Source: Bradyrhizobium neotropicale
Lineage (GTDB): Bacteria > Pseudomonadota > Alphaproteobacteria > Rhizobiales > Xanthobacteraceae
DNA length: 64,000 bases
Assembly (NCBI RefSeq): GCF_001641695.1
Contig: NZ_LSEF01000033.1
Span: 118,456 to 182,455, forward strand
Direction of reading: 5' to 3'
Program-made: the position numbers and the translations under genes
In this document: piece by piece, positions 52,656 through 61,353 of the stretch
Layout of the letters: the number at the start of each line of letters is the position of its first letter
How positions within the stretch are numbered: the stretch's first letter is position 1
The notes under the pieces: model-generated
The model's input: the letters and a program-made list of their open reading frames with translations, nothing else
What the model was told of the DNA's origin: nothing
Databases searched by the model: none

Positions 52656-55463
52656 TCAGAAATGCTTGAGATAGGCTATGAGCGCTTCCTTATCGCCGGC
52701 GGAGAGATCAGACCCGAAGTAGTGGCCGCGATTGACGACGTAGTCCGGGCATTTGCTCAGCCCGACCAGCGTGTCGATCAGTCCGGTGTCGCGCACGGCG
52801 GCTTCGGAATTGGCCTGGGTTTGCGGATCGGCGAGTTCACCGGGCGAGCATTTGCCGCCCATCTTCTTGAAGGCGCCGACCAGCGTCGGCATCGCCGTGG
52901 CGAGCCGCCAGTAATGGCTGATCCCGCCGGGCTCGTCATTGTCCGGCAACAGCTTCGTATTCGTCATCGCATTGATGGGGAAGTCCTTGGGCAAGGGTCC
53001 GAGCGCAATTCCGCCTTTCTCGTCGATCGCCCATGGCGCCAGCCAATGCAACGGCCGCGACAGACGCTGCTCCCATGACGGCATGTAACCCGATGCGATC
53101 ATCAGGCAGGCCGGCGCGGTGGTGCGATAGATGTAACCGGGCACCGGAATCTGCGTGTGCTTGTCCATACGCCGCGTCGATGGATTCAGCATCTGCCGGA
53201 TCGACCGATCGAAGACCTTCACCCGGTTGGCCACGCACGGCAGATAAGGATTGTCGTCGCTCGCCGCGGGGCAGTGTTCGGCGGCGGCGTAGTTTCCGTA
53301 GCTGCCGCCGCGAGAGGCCGCGGCGTAATCGCGCGCGTAGTAAGTCGCGTCATCTTCGTGCCCGAGCGAGTTGTTCGACAGGAACGGGGCGGTCGACCAC
53401 AGGCTGATCAGCGAGGGCGGCCGGAGATAGCCGCGCCCGTTGCCAAGCGGCTGCAAGGGCATCGACGCGCCGGAGACCGGATGCTGGACGGTGAGCTCCT
53501 TGACCGGAGGCAAGGTCTTGTACGACGACGAGGTGAAATTATCCCAGATGTCACCGGCCAGACCATTGGTGGCGAGCGGCGTGCAGGCGTTGGTCTGCAG
53601 GAGGTCGACAGGGACGCGGCGCTCGGACGACAGATAATTGCCCTCCAGAAAGGGCTTGCCCTCCACGACCAACTTGACCATCGCCTCCTTGAACGCCTTG
53701 GACTGCGTCCATTCCCAATAGCGGTCCCAGCACTGGCGATAATTTGGTCCGTTGCCGCCGCCGGCGCAGATGCCGTCGTTGATCCCTGAATTCGCCGGGA
53801 TCTCCGGGATCTTGCTCGAATGGCAGGCGGCACAATTTTCGGCGAAGACGATCTTGCCGCGATTGACCTTCTCGGAAGTGAAGTCTTCGAGAAACGGCTC
53901 GCCCTCGCGAACGTCCTCCAGACGGTCGGGACGCGCGGTGACCAGGAAGAAGACTGCCATGTCCGCGGTTCGATCTTCGGTCGCCTGCCAGTAGACCGAT
54001 TGCTTCTCCGCATCGCTGATCCTGATCGGCGTGATCTTGCGTCCGCCAAGGAACGGGCGGAAATGCAGCAGCCATTCCTCGCTGAAAGTGCCGATGTTCA
54101 GATAGACGCGGTTGAGCGCGCCGAGGGTGCCCACCGCGTCAGCGCCGTCCTTCAGCACCCGCATGGTGTGCGACGTGCCGCTGGCGGGATCCCAGAACTG
54201 GGGAAGCGCAGCTGTCTGCGGATAGTCCTGGAGCTGCTTGTTATCGAGCTCGCCGCCCGTCAACTGCTCGGCGCCGTGCTCCAGGCTCAATTTCAGACGC
54301 GGGATGACGCTGTAGACCGCGTTCATCGTCCGCGGATTGTTCATGTAGTCCGTGGACACCAGCGAGGTGTCCAGGCTTCCGGGCGGGTTGGTGTGGAAGA
54401 GCTGGTAGAGGAAGTTGCCTTCATTGGGCGCGGGCGCGTTATCCTCGTCGCGCGGCCTGGTGTTCCAGAAGAAGATCCGGTTGACCCAGTAATATTGAGC
54501 GCCGGGATTCGAGGCGAGGTTTTCCCATTTTGGATTTTCCGGGTCAGCGGGCGGATTGATCGCGCTGGGGCCGACGTGACAGAACGCGCAGGACATGCCG
54601 ACCCGGTAAGGGCGGATCAGCTTGGCGTTGTTGTAGTAGGACGGATCGGTGTAGTAGCGTTCCGCGTTCCAGTCCGCTTTCGCCTTTTCGTCGAAATCCG
54701 GATTTGGAAACAGCCGCAGGCCGATGACGCCGGTCGGCTCTCCGTAATAGGAGCCGACAGGGACGGTCTTGCCGCGGGCGCCGACCCGCACTCCCGGATA
54801 TTTGTCCGGATCGGCAAATGGATCGGGCGCGCAATTCGGATCGCGCCGGTCGAGCCACAGCCCGAACCGCGACGCGTCGCCTTCCGTGGGCTCGCTGAAA
54901 CACGGCTCATTGACGAGACCGAGCCAGGACCAGCGATTGCGCCGTCCATAGGGCCCGCCCTTGTAGGACGAGACCGTCTTCAGGAGATCGAATGCGCCCG
55001 CGGTGTTACTCGCGGCAAAATTCCAGAACCGATCATTGCCGCCGGTCCAGATCATCCAGGCGGTCTGGCCGAGGCTCGCGCTCTCGCGCACCTGCTCCGG
55101 GGTCAGCTTTGCGAGTGCGGCGTTTTCATGCACCTGCTCCGGACTGAGCTTTGTCAGCTCGGCGACCTCCATCACCTCCTGCGGGTAAGAGGCGCCATCG
55201 GCCGGCTTCAACAGAAGGCCTTTGTCCATGTGAGCAAAATAGCTGCAATCAGCCGGCACTTCGCTGCATGGCTTCGCGACCGCCGACAGCGACTGCCGCG
55301 GCCGGTTGGCCAGCTTCGCTTCGTCTGGAACGGTGCCGAATTTGTCGCTCTCCGGTTCGACGATGGCCCGGAACAGGACGACACCGCCAACGACGAGCAG
55401 CACCGACAGCACCGCCAGCGAGACAATCGCCCATTTGAGAATGCGTATCGCGATGCTCTTCAT
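52656..55463 (-). CDS. Large membrane-anchored di-haem c protein, CcP/MauG/RoxA-like (935 aa)
   Basis: Starts with one membrane helix (ILKWAIVSLAVLSVLLVVGG), followed by a periplasmic domain with two haem c motifs, CAFCH (292-296) and CAACH (544-548). Between and around them it has the layout of the two smaller proteins downstream of the OYE gene. It carries about 180 extra residues before the first haem and a longer C-terminal section with several additional Cys pairs. A short internal duplication (ELTKLSPEQVHENAAL / LAKLTPEQVRESASL) lies at 102-131. The family includes di-haem peroxidases, MauG, rubber oxygenases and fatty-acid diol synthases. A haem oxygenase or peroxidase role is likely; the substrate is unknown. 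The length is unusual for the family. Confidence 0.8.
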   Translation of the reverse strand: MKSIAIRILKWAIVSLAVLSVLLVVGGVVLFRAIVEPESDKFGTVPDEAKLANRPRQSLSAVAKPCSEVPADCSYFAHMDKGLLLKPADGASYPQEVMEVAELTKLSPEQVHENAALAKLTPEQVRESASLGQTAWMIWTGGNDRFWNFAASNTAGAFDLLKTVSSYKGGPYGRRNRWSWLGLVNEPCFSEPTEGDASRFGLWLDRRDPNCAPDPFADPDKYPGVRVGARGKTVPVGSYYGEPTGVIGLRLFPNPDFDEKAKADWNAERYYTDPSYYNNAKLIRPYRVGMSCAFCHVGPSAINPPADPENPKWENLASNPGAQYYWVNRIFFWNTRPRDEDNAPAPNEGNFLYQLFHTNPPGSLDTSLVSTDYMNNPRTMNAVYSVIPRLKLSLEHGAEQLTGGELDNKQLQDYPQTAALPQFWDPASGTSHTMRVLKDGADAVGTLGALNRVYLNIGTFSEEWLLHFRPFLGGRKITPIRISDAEKQSVYWQATEDRTADMAVFFLVTARPDRLEDVREGEPFLEDFTSEKVNRGKIVFAENCAACHSSKIPEIPANSGINDGICAGGGNGPNYRQCWDRYWEWTQSKAFKEAMVKLVVEGKPFLEGNYLSSERRVPVDLLQTNACTPLATNGLAGDIWDNFTSSSYKTLPPVKELTVQHPVSGASMPLQPLGNGRGYLRPPSLISLWSTAPFLSNNSLGHEDDATYYARDYAAASRGGSYGNYAAAEHCPAASDDNPYLPCVANRVKVFDRSIRQMLNPSTRRMDKHTQIPVPGYIYRTTAPACLMIASGYMPSWEQRLSRPLHWLAPWAIDEKGGIALGPLPKDFPINAMTNTKLLPDNDEPGGISHYWRLATAMPTLVGAFKKMGGKCSPGELADPQTQANSEAAVRDTGLIDTLVGLSKCPDYVVNRGHYFGSDLSAGDKEALIAYLKHF

Positions 55464-55488
55464 GGCTGGCTCTCGTCAATTGGCAAGA

Positions 55489-57024
55489 TCACAACGTCTT
55501 CAGAAAAGCTAGGAGCGCTTCCTTGTCGTTCGCAGGCAGGTCCGTACCGTAGGCGTGTCCCTCGTTGGCGTTGCCGGGAAGCGACGTGTCGTAGAGCGTG
55601 CCGAAGCGCTCGGCCACCGTGCCCAGCTGACTAACGAATCCGCCATTCGCTGGATCGACCAGGTCATAACCGCGATAGAATAGTTTGGGCCGTTCGGACG
55701 GCGGCGACAGAAGATCGCGCAGCGTCGGCACCGAGCCGTTGTGCAGATAGGGGCCGCGCAACCACAATCCGCTCAGTCCGGTCGCGTTATAGCCATTTGT
55801 CTTGTGGAAGGCGCGAAAGCCCCAATCGTAGCCGCCCTCACGGTATTGGGTGTAGCGCTGCTTCGCGGCTTCGGTCCACATGTCGATGCGGTGGCGGTCG
55901 GTGCCGAGCTCCGTTGCCGAAATGACGGTGCGGAAGCGTGCCCCTGTTGGGTCGTGACAGGCCGCGCAGCGATCCGCATAGACCGCCTTGCCCTTTTTCA
56001 ACTGTGCGGCGTCGACGTGATAGGGATCGTCATCAGCACGCTCGGCGGAGAAGGGCGAAGGCGGCGGCTTCTGCAGCCGCACGAAGTCCATGATGGTGTC
56101 CAGCGTCGCCTTTGCGCCGGTATAGCCCTGATAGTCCATGCCGTCGCCGATCGCGCCCGAGATTGCGGTCTCTCTCAGGCTGGTGCTGAGCCCGTCCCAG
56201 TGCAGCGAATATTCGCGGCCGGGATCAGTCAGCCTGTCCAGGTGCCAGAGCGGCATGATGTCGGAATTGCCGATCGTGCAATCATCGGGCAGCTTCAGGT
56301 TGAAGTACTTGGCCGGATTGAACGGATCGATCCGCCCTGGCCCCCAATCCGGCCGCAGCGATGTCCGCGAGGGGGTATCAGCCGTGCGGCCCGCGAGCGA
56401 ACAATCGAGCCGCGCATCCATCCAGGCGAAACGCGTCGCCTGCTCCGCAAATCCCTCGCGGACCGCCGGAATCAGCAAGTAGCGATACAGCAGGCGCTCG
56501 CCGAGCGGCATGTCGTAGATCGCCGTGATCGCCGTCATGACCCTGTCGGCAGTGAAGCGATCCTTGTCGCGGCCGATCGCAGTCAGGAAGCGCAGGAAGC
56601 CCTGGACATTCACGCGCGTGCCCGCTCCTGCCGGAACGAAGGTGGCGGGATCATCGGCGTGCAGGCGATAGGTGCCCTGATGGCAGAATGCGCAGTTCGG
56701 CGCCACGCGCGGGATCACGCCGAGCGTCTTCTTGGAAAAGCCGACGGGCAGCTCCTCGCCGGCGATCCAATAGACGCCGATCGATCCATAGCCGTCCTGG
56801 TTGCCCGGCAGATATTCGGGAAACAGCGTCGGCAGCACCCGCCAGATCCAATAGGGAATCCCTTGCGCGCTTTCATTGCCGATGGAGCCGTGGTCGAACA
56901 CCCGGAGCGGATCGTTGGTGGCGGGCTGCGGGACCGGACGCAGCAGCACGAACCAGGCGAGCGGGACCACGACCGCAATGAGCGCGAGCACGATCGCCAG
57001 GATGATGGAGATGATCCTGGTCAT
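55489..57024 (-). CDS. Membrane-anchored di-haem c protein, CcP/MauG/RoxA-like (511 aa)
   Basis: N-terminal anchor (IISIILAIVLALIAVVVPLAWFVLL shortened here to residues 4-28), then haem c motifs CAFCH (111-115) and CAACH (353-357), 242 residues apart. DWGPGRIDPFNPAKYF, EYSLHWDGLSTSLRE and GLWLRGPYLHNGSVPTLRDLL are shared almost word for word with the 537-aa paralogue, and the last segment is a hallmark of RoxA-like and diol-synthase-like proteins. It should face the periplasm. The start at 57024 overlaps the 4-TM gene by four bases (ATGA). The longer frame upstream is a shadow. Confidence 0.83.
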   Translation of the reverse strand: MTRIISIILAIVLALIAVVVPLAWFVLLRPVPQPATNDPLRVFDHGSIGNESAQGIPYWIWRVLPTLFPEYLPGNQDGYGSIGVYWIAGEELPVGFSKKTLGVIPRVAPNCAFCHQGTYRLHADDPATFVPAGAGTRVNVQGFLRFLTAIGRDKDRFTADRVMTAITAIYDMPLGERLLYRYLLIPAVREGFAEQATRFAWMDARLDCSLAGRTADTPSRTSLRPDWGPGRIDPFNPAKYFNLKLPDDCTIGNSDIMPLWHLDRLTDPGREYSLHWDGLSTSLRETAISGAIGDGMDYQGYTGAKATLDTIMDFVRLQKPPPSPFSAERADDDPYHVDAAQLKKGKAVYADRCAACHDPTGARFRTVISATELGTDRHRIDMWTEAAKQRYTQYREGGYDWGFRAFHKTNGYNATGLSGLWLRGPYLHNGSVPTLRDLLSPPSERPKLFYRGYDLVDPANGGFVSQLGTVAERFGTLYDTSLPGNANEGHAYGTDLPANDKEALLAFLKTL

Positions 57025-57461
57025 TTGATCAGCCCCGTCTCGCGGTTCTGCTGCTCGAGCTTCCTGATGCGGATCAGGCAATACAGCGTGGTCGAGCCGA
57101 TCAGCGCATCGACGAACGAGATCGACAGGAAGCCCGGAGGTTGCCCGAACAACACCACGGCGAGGAAGAAGAACGTGGCGCCGAACGTCCGCGATGGAAA
57201 CACGGCGATGCAGGCATTGGCACGATAGCGCACGAAATCGACCGCGGCCGGTATGTAGAAGACCGAGATGATCATCAGGAGGCCGGCAGACGCGCGCGCC
57301 CAGATCAACTCCTCGAGCGGAATGTGGAACAGATCGAGGAACCATCGCGGACAAAACAGCAGCGGGATGACGAACAGCGCATTCAGGAGGATGCCGAACC
57401 ACACCAGGATCGTGTGACGGAGGATCCACGCGCTCACCGTGTCGTCGACGGAGTTTTTCAT
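57021..57461 (-). CDS. Four-helix membrane protein of unknown function (146 aa)
   Basis: Four predicted membrane helices: ILVWFGILLNALFVIPLLF, SAGLLMIISVFYIPAAV, FGATFFFLAVVLFGQPP and FVDALIGSTTLYCLIRI. The N terminus is short and polar. It has no haem or metal motif. It overlaps the 537-aa di-haem gene upstream and the 511-aa di-haem gene downstream by four bases each. It is therefore translated with them and is probably a membrane partner or assembly factor of the two cytochromes. No named family is recognised. Confidence 0.75.
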   Translation of the reverse strand: MKNSVDDTVSAWILRHTILVWFGILLNALFVIPLLFCPRWFLDLFHIPLEELIWARASAGLLMIISVFYIPAAVDFVRYRANACIAVFPSRTFGATFFFLAVVLFGQPPGFLSISFVDALIGSTTLYCLIRIRKLEQQNRETGLIK

Positions 57462-59071
57462 AGCGTCTTCATGTACTCCACTAGAGCATCCTTATCCTCG
57501 CGACCGAGTGCGGTGCCGTAGGCCTCGCCGTCGTGTCCGCTGTTCGAATTTCCGGGCATGCTGGTGTCGTAGAGAAACAAGCGTTCGGGTGCCGCCCCGT
57601 ATCCGTCGGAGCGGTAGCCGACCTTCTTGAGATCAAGGATGTCGCTTCCCCGAGACCACTTCGGCGGTCGACAATCGACCGGCTTCAATGGGTCCGTGCA
57701 GCGGGCCGGGTCTAACAGGTCGCGCAGCGTCGGCACTGAACCGTTGTGCAGATAAGGCGAACGCGCCCAGATGCCATCGAGCGGCTGGTTGGCGTAGCCG
57801 GCCGTCTTGGTGAAATGGCTGAAGCGCCAGGGATAGCCGGCGTAGAGCGTGTTCTGCGCGGCCGCGAAATCCTGCGTGTAGGACCGCCAGCGCCCGGAAT
57901 CCGTGCCGATCTGCTTCAGGCTCTCGACCTGACCGAGACGCGGAAAGCGGTTGGTGTCGTAGCTGTAGGCTCCCGTTTGATCTTTCATCCCGTGGCAGCC
58001 CGCGCAGTATTCCGCGAAGAGCTCACGACCGCGGTTCAGCCTGCGCTCATAATCGCGATCGGACCGATCGATCGCGGCCGTCGGAATTTCTGGCGGTGGC
58101 AGCTCCCAGATCCAGGCGCGCACCCGCTTGATTGCATCAATGTCGACGCTGACTGGCGTGACGCCGGCGCCGAGCGCCGCGCTCAGATTGCGCTCGTCCA
58201 CGGATGTATTGTTGCCGTCCCAATGCAGATGCATGCCGTCGCGCGGATGCTGTGCCCAGATCGAGGGGAAGTCGGATGAGCCGTTCAGCTCGATCAATGA
58301 GATGTGCGAGGCGTCCATCGGGAAGTTGAACTGCATCGCCTTGTAGGGATTGAACGTGTCGACCCGGCCCGGCCCCCAGTCGTAATAGGGATGGTATGCC
58401 GGGCGCCCATTGCCCCCACCGTCTCCCTGCCTGCCGAGGAACGCGAACTGCTGGGACAGGTGCAGGAATGCCGCCTGCACGCGCGGAAACACGATGTACC
58501 GGTAGATCGCGCGGTCGATGAAATTGAGGTGTCCGCCGACCTCGGGACCGTTGATGGCCGCGATCAGGTTGTCGGCATTGAACTTCGGATCGGCGCCGAC
58601 CTTGAGAAAGAATCTCAGGAGGTCATAGAGACGAAGATTGTTCGAGGGTGCGCCAAGAATGAGAGTTGGCTTGTCCGCAGTGTTGATCCTGTAGGTACCG
58701 ACATGACAAACGGCACAATTCAGCCAGACCCGCTCGATACCGGTAACGATCCGCCTGGACATGCCGACGGGCAGCTCGGACTGCTCGGTTTCGTAGAGCA
58801 ATCCGAACCGGCGGTAACCCGTCGGCCCGAGCTCGTCGCGGTACATGACCGCGAGCGCCTTGAACACCAGGATGGGAATCCCGTTGTTCGGTTCGCTGCC
58901 GATCGACCCGTACTTGAAATGCTCCCTGTCATCCGCATAGGCGACGACGTACTGCCTCACGAACACCAGATAGTAGACGGCGAGCAGCAGCAACAGCAGA
59001 ACGACCAGGAAACGAATCCACCGAGTGCGGGCCAGAACGCGCTCGACCGGGGTAGGCGGATCATAATTCAT
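57458..59071 (-). CDS. Membrane-anchored di-haem c protein, CcP/MauG/RoxA-like (537 aa)
   Basis: Start MNYDPPTPVE at 59071 with AGGGGG upstream; the Met at 59161 lies inside the OYE gene. One membrane helix (about residues 20-38) anchors a periplasmic domain with haem c motifs CAVCH (119-123) and CAGCH (356-360), 237 residues apart. It shares DWGPGRVDTFNPYKAMQFN, MHLHWDGNNTSVDERN and RSPYLHNGSVPTLRDLL with the 511-aa paralogue. This layout is that of di-haem c peroxidase-like enzymes such as rubber oxygenase RoxA and the oleate-oxidising PA2077/PA2078 of Pseudomonas aeruginosa. Those are exported soluble proteins, so the membrane anchor is a difference. The gene begins 32 bp after the OYE gene. 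Confidence 0.85.
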   Translation of the reverse strand: MNYDPPTPVERVLARTRWIRFLVVLLLLLLAVYYLVFVRQYVVAYADDREHFKYGSIGSEPNNGIPILVFKALAVMYRDELGPTGYRRFGLLYETEQSELPVGMSRRIVTGIERVWLNCAVCHVGTYRINTADKPTLILGAPSNNLRLYDLLRFFLKVGADPKFNADNLIAAINGPEVGGHLNFIDRAIYRYIVFPRVQAAFLHLSQQFAFLGRQGDGGGNGRPAYHPYYDWGPGRVDTFNPYKAMQFNFPMDASHISLIELNGSSDFPSIWAQHPRDGMHLHWDGNNTSVDERNLSAALGAGVTPVSVDIDAIKRVRAWIWELPPPEIPTAAIDRSDRDYERRLNRGRELFAEYCAGCHGMKDQTGAYSYDTNRFPRLGQVESLKQIGTDSGRWRSYTQDFAAAQNTLYAGYPWRFSHFTKTAGYANQPLDGIWARSPYLHNGSVPTLRDLLDPARCTDPLKPVDCRPPKWSRGSDILDLKKVGYRSDGYGAAPERLFLYDTSMPGNSNSGHDGEAYGTALGREDKDALVEYMKTL

Positions 59072-59103
59072 GACAACACCCCCTCTCTGTGTTTCGGCTC
59101 CCG

Positions 59104-60501
59104 TCAGCGGAACAGCGGCGGCTGGAACACCGACATGACGCACTTGATCATGTTGTCCCACTTCTCATCGAAGGTATCGCCGTCGTAGCGGGACACCTCG
59201 TAGCATCCGAGCGGATTGGCGAGATCGTTGAGCAGGCACTTGTTGCAGTAAGTGCATTCCTTCTGCTTGACCGGTCCGTTGGCGGTCCGCAGGATTTGGG
59301 GCAGATCCACGTTCGCGATCAGCGGCCGGGCGATGCTGACGCCGTCGCAGGAGCCGTCCCTGATGACGCCGGCGATGTTGGCGGCGTGCTGAAAGCCGCC
59401 GGTGCAGATGAATTTGATGCTCGGATCGATCTTCGTGATCTCGTCGCGCAAATATTTGCTGTAGCCGGCGTTGATTCCTTCGATGACCTTGCCGCGCCGC
59501 AGATGCCAAAGCCACCGGAACAGCGGCCCGGCGATCAGATTGTTGAAGATCGCGTAGTTGAAGCGGGTGCGGACGCCGGAGGGAAGCATGCCGCAATACC
59601 ACCGCAGCAGATTCTGAAGCGAGATGTCGCCCGGCGGATTGCGCGGATGCGGAAACGTCGAACCGCTGGAGATGTGAAAGGCGTCCACGCCCTTGCCGTC
59701 ATCGAGCAGCATCTTGCAGATCGTCAGCGTGTCGTCGAGCGTGTTGCCCTTTTTCTTCCAGGGATAGAGCCAGTTGTTATGGTCGACGCCGTTGATCTTC
59801 ATCTGGAGATGAAAATCCGGCCCAACCTCGCGGCGGATGGCGCGCACGATCTCCAGAACGAACCGCGCCCTGTTCTCAACCGCGCCGCCATAATCGTCGG
59901 TCCGGTCGTTGATCCCCGAACTCAGGAACTGGGTGATCAGATAGCCGTTGGCGCCATGCAGCTCGACACCGTCAAGACCGGCCTCTTTGGCGCGTCGGGC
60001 GCCTTGCGCGAAGAGCTCGACGGTCTCGCGGATCTCGGCGACGGTCATGGCCTGCGCCAATATGCCGTGGAAGAAGTCCTTCTGGCTGGTCGAACTCAGC
60101 GCCTTCTTGAACAGGTTCTCGACGCCGCCCATGTCCTGCTGCCGCCCGGAATGACTGAGCTGCATGATGAAACGGCAATCATGCGCGTGGACCCGTTGAC
60201 CGACCTCGCGCCAGAATGGAATCTTGTCGTCATGGTCGATCATGGCGTAGCGGATCAGGATCCGTCCGCGCACCGCGACGGGAGTGTAGGACGAGATGAT
60301 GCAGCCGACGCCGCCCTTGGCGAATTTCTCTTCCCAGTTGATCCGGGTGTGCCCGCCATAGCCGTTGTACTCGTCGAACATGCCCGAGAGGTTTGACCGG
60401 AACAGGCGGTTCTTGACGTCGAGATGTCGAAACTGCAGCGGCGAGAAGATCAGCGCGGCGTTGTCTTGGTGTAAAAATGATCGATCCGTAACCTGCGTCA
60501 T
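59104..60501 (-). CDS. Old-yellow-enzyme-type flavoprotein with 4Fe-4S site
   Basis: 465 residues. An FMN-binding TIM barrel of the NADH:flavin oxidoreductase family (FSPLQFRHLDVKNRLFRSNL, IMQLSHSGRQ, GVELHGANGYLITQFLS, TDDYGGAVENRARF). It has a cluster-binding Cys set near the end: CTYCNKCLLNDLANPLGC (C416, C419, C422, C433). That places it with 2,4-dienoyl-CoA reductase-type and trimethylamine-dehydrogenase-type enzymes, but it lacks their C-terminal FAD/NAD domains, so an external electron donor is needed. It probably reduces an activated C=C bond. It is the first gene of the cluster; GAGGAAG precedes the ATG and a near-palindrome lies 34 bp upstream. Confidence 0.88.
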   Translation of the reverse strand: MTQVTDRSFLHQDNAALIFSPLQFRHLDVKNRLFRSNLSGMFDEYNGYGGHTRINWEEKFAKGGVGCIISSYTPVAVRGRILIRYAMIDHDDKIPFWREVGQRVHAHDCRFIMQLSHSGRQQDMGGVENLFKKALSSTSQKDFFHGILAQAMTVAEIRETVELFAQGARRAKEAGLDGVELHGANGYLITQFLSSGINDRTDDYGGAVENRARFVLEIVRAIRREVGPDFHLQMKINGVDHNNWLYPWKKKGNTLDDTLTICKMLLDDGKGVDAFHISSGSTFPHPRNPPGDISLQNLLRWYCGMLPSGVRTRFNYAIFNNLIAGPLFRWLWHLRRGKVIEGINAGYSKYLRDEITKIDPSIKFICTGGFQHAANIAGVIRDGSCDGVSIARPLIANVDLPQILRTANGPVKQKECTYCNKCLLNDLANPLGCYEVSRYDGDTFDEKWDNMIKCVMSVFQPPLFR

Positions 60502-60888
60502 ATCTGGCTTCCTCAGCGATATGATTAGGTTGATCTGAAAATATCTTCAGCGTCGCGTCGTCACCGCACTCGCATTGATCGGTTCATAAGCCCCGGCATT
60601 CGCCGCCGCGTGTGAAGCAATTCACTTTCGAAAAAGAAATCGATCGAGTCTTCCGGCAGGAGAAGGAGCAAACGCTCGCGCTCCGCGCACGATGCAAGGC
60701 CCCAGCCGCAATTACTGGACGGAATTTAGCCCGCCATCACTTCGGCAGCAAGAGGGTTTGCTACCACAGCGTGTGTCTATTCGCCGCCCTGCCCTTGGCT
60801 CCGGTGATCTGTGAGCTATCCCGGTGGCGCTTTCGCACCGCCGCACGCCGGCATTCTTCTCGTGAGAATACATTTGAGATTCGCGGCA
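60502..60888. promoter_or_regulatory. Promoter region of the oxidation cluster
   Basis: 387 bp without a credible gene. It must contain the promoter of the seven-gene cluster. CTGAAAATATCTTCAG at 60535-60550 is a near-perfect palindrome (seven of eight pairs match) placed 34-49 bp upstream of the first start codon, a good position for an operator. A GTG-started 98-codon frame here has no ribosome-binding site and was not accepted. Confidence 0.45.
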
Positions 60889-61353
60889 TCACCTCAGCGA
60901 GATCGTGATCTGGCTGATATTCGCCGCGAGCTCCAGTCCCGCCTTTGCCCCCTGCAGCACCATCGTGACGCCCTTCTCGTTGCGCAAGTGGACGCCGTTG
61001 ACGCCGCCGACCAGGGCGAAGCCGCCGCCGACGGAGCTGTAGGTGCCGGCGAAGTCGCTGACCTCGCGGATGCCCGAGGCCCAGCCATCGAGCCGGCCGA
61101 CCGTGGCACCGACCGTGATGCCAAAGCTCATGCCGGAGATTTTGAAGGGATAGGTCTTCCCGCGGTAGGTCAGCACGCCGCTGCCGGCACCGCCGCCGAC
61201 GAGGAGGCCGGCCTTGACGATCTTGGCACGGACATGGCCGGCGGCCTGCGCGAAGGATGGCGTCGCCGGCGCGGCGGGCGCCAGTGCCAGGAGAGCGATC
61301 GCAATCAGGCGGGAAGTGCGTGATGCCCTCCGCAGGTCAGGGTTTTGCGGCAT
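60889..61353 (-). CDS. Small exported conserved protein, third gene of the DUF3300/DUF2950 operon
   Basis: 154 residues from MPQNPDLRRA at 61353 (GGAAGA upstream), overlapping the end of the DUF2950 gene by 17 bases. A signal peptide (IAIALLALAPAAPATPSFA) is followed by one small glycine-rich beta domain: AKIVKAGLLVGGGAGSGVLT, YPFKISGMSFGITVGATVGR, FALVGGVNGVHLRNEKG. This resembles a compact beta-barrel or lipocalin-like envelope protein. I do not recognise a named family. Its operon partners suggest an envelope role. Confidence 0.75.
   Translation of the reverse strand: MPQNPDLRRASRTSRLIAIALLALAPAAPATPSFAQAAGHVRAKIVKAGLLVGGGAGSGVLTYRGKTYPFKISGMSFGITVGATVGRLDGWASGIREVSDFAGTYSSVGGGFALVGGVNGVHLRNEKGVTMVLQGAKAGLELAANISQITISLR

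Noticed and set aside
48304..60501. Methylamine-dehydrogenase (mau) or simple cytochrome c peroxidase cluster
   Set aside because: No MauA/MauB-type subunits, three di-haem paralogues with membrane anchors, and lipase/GMC/OYE partners that such clusters do not have.
60612..60908. 98-codon plus-strand frame in the promoter region of the oxidation cluster
   Set aside because: GTG start without ribosome-binding site, no recognisable domain, overlaps the promoter and the end of the next gene.
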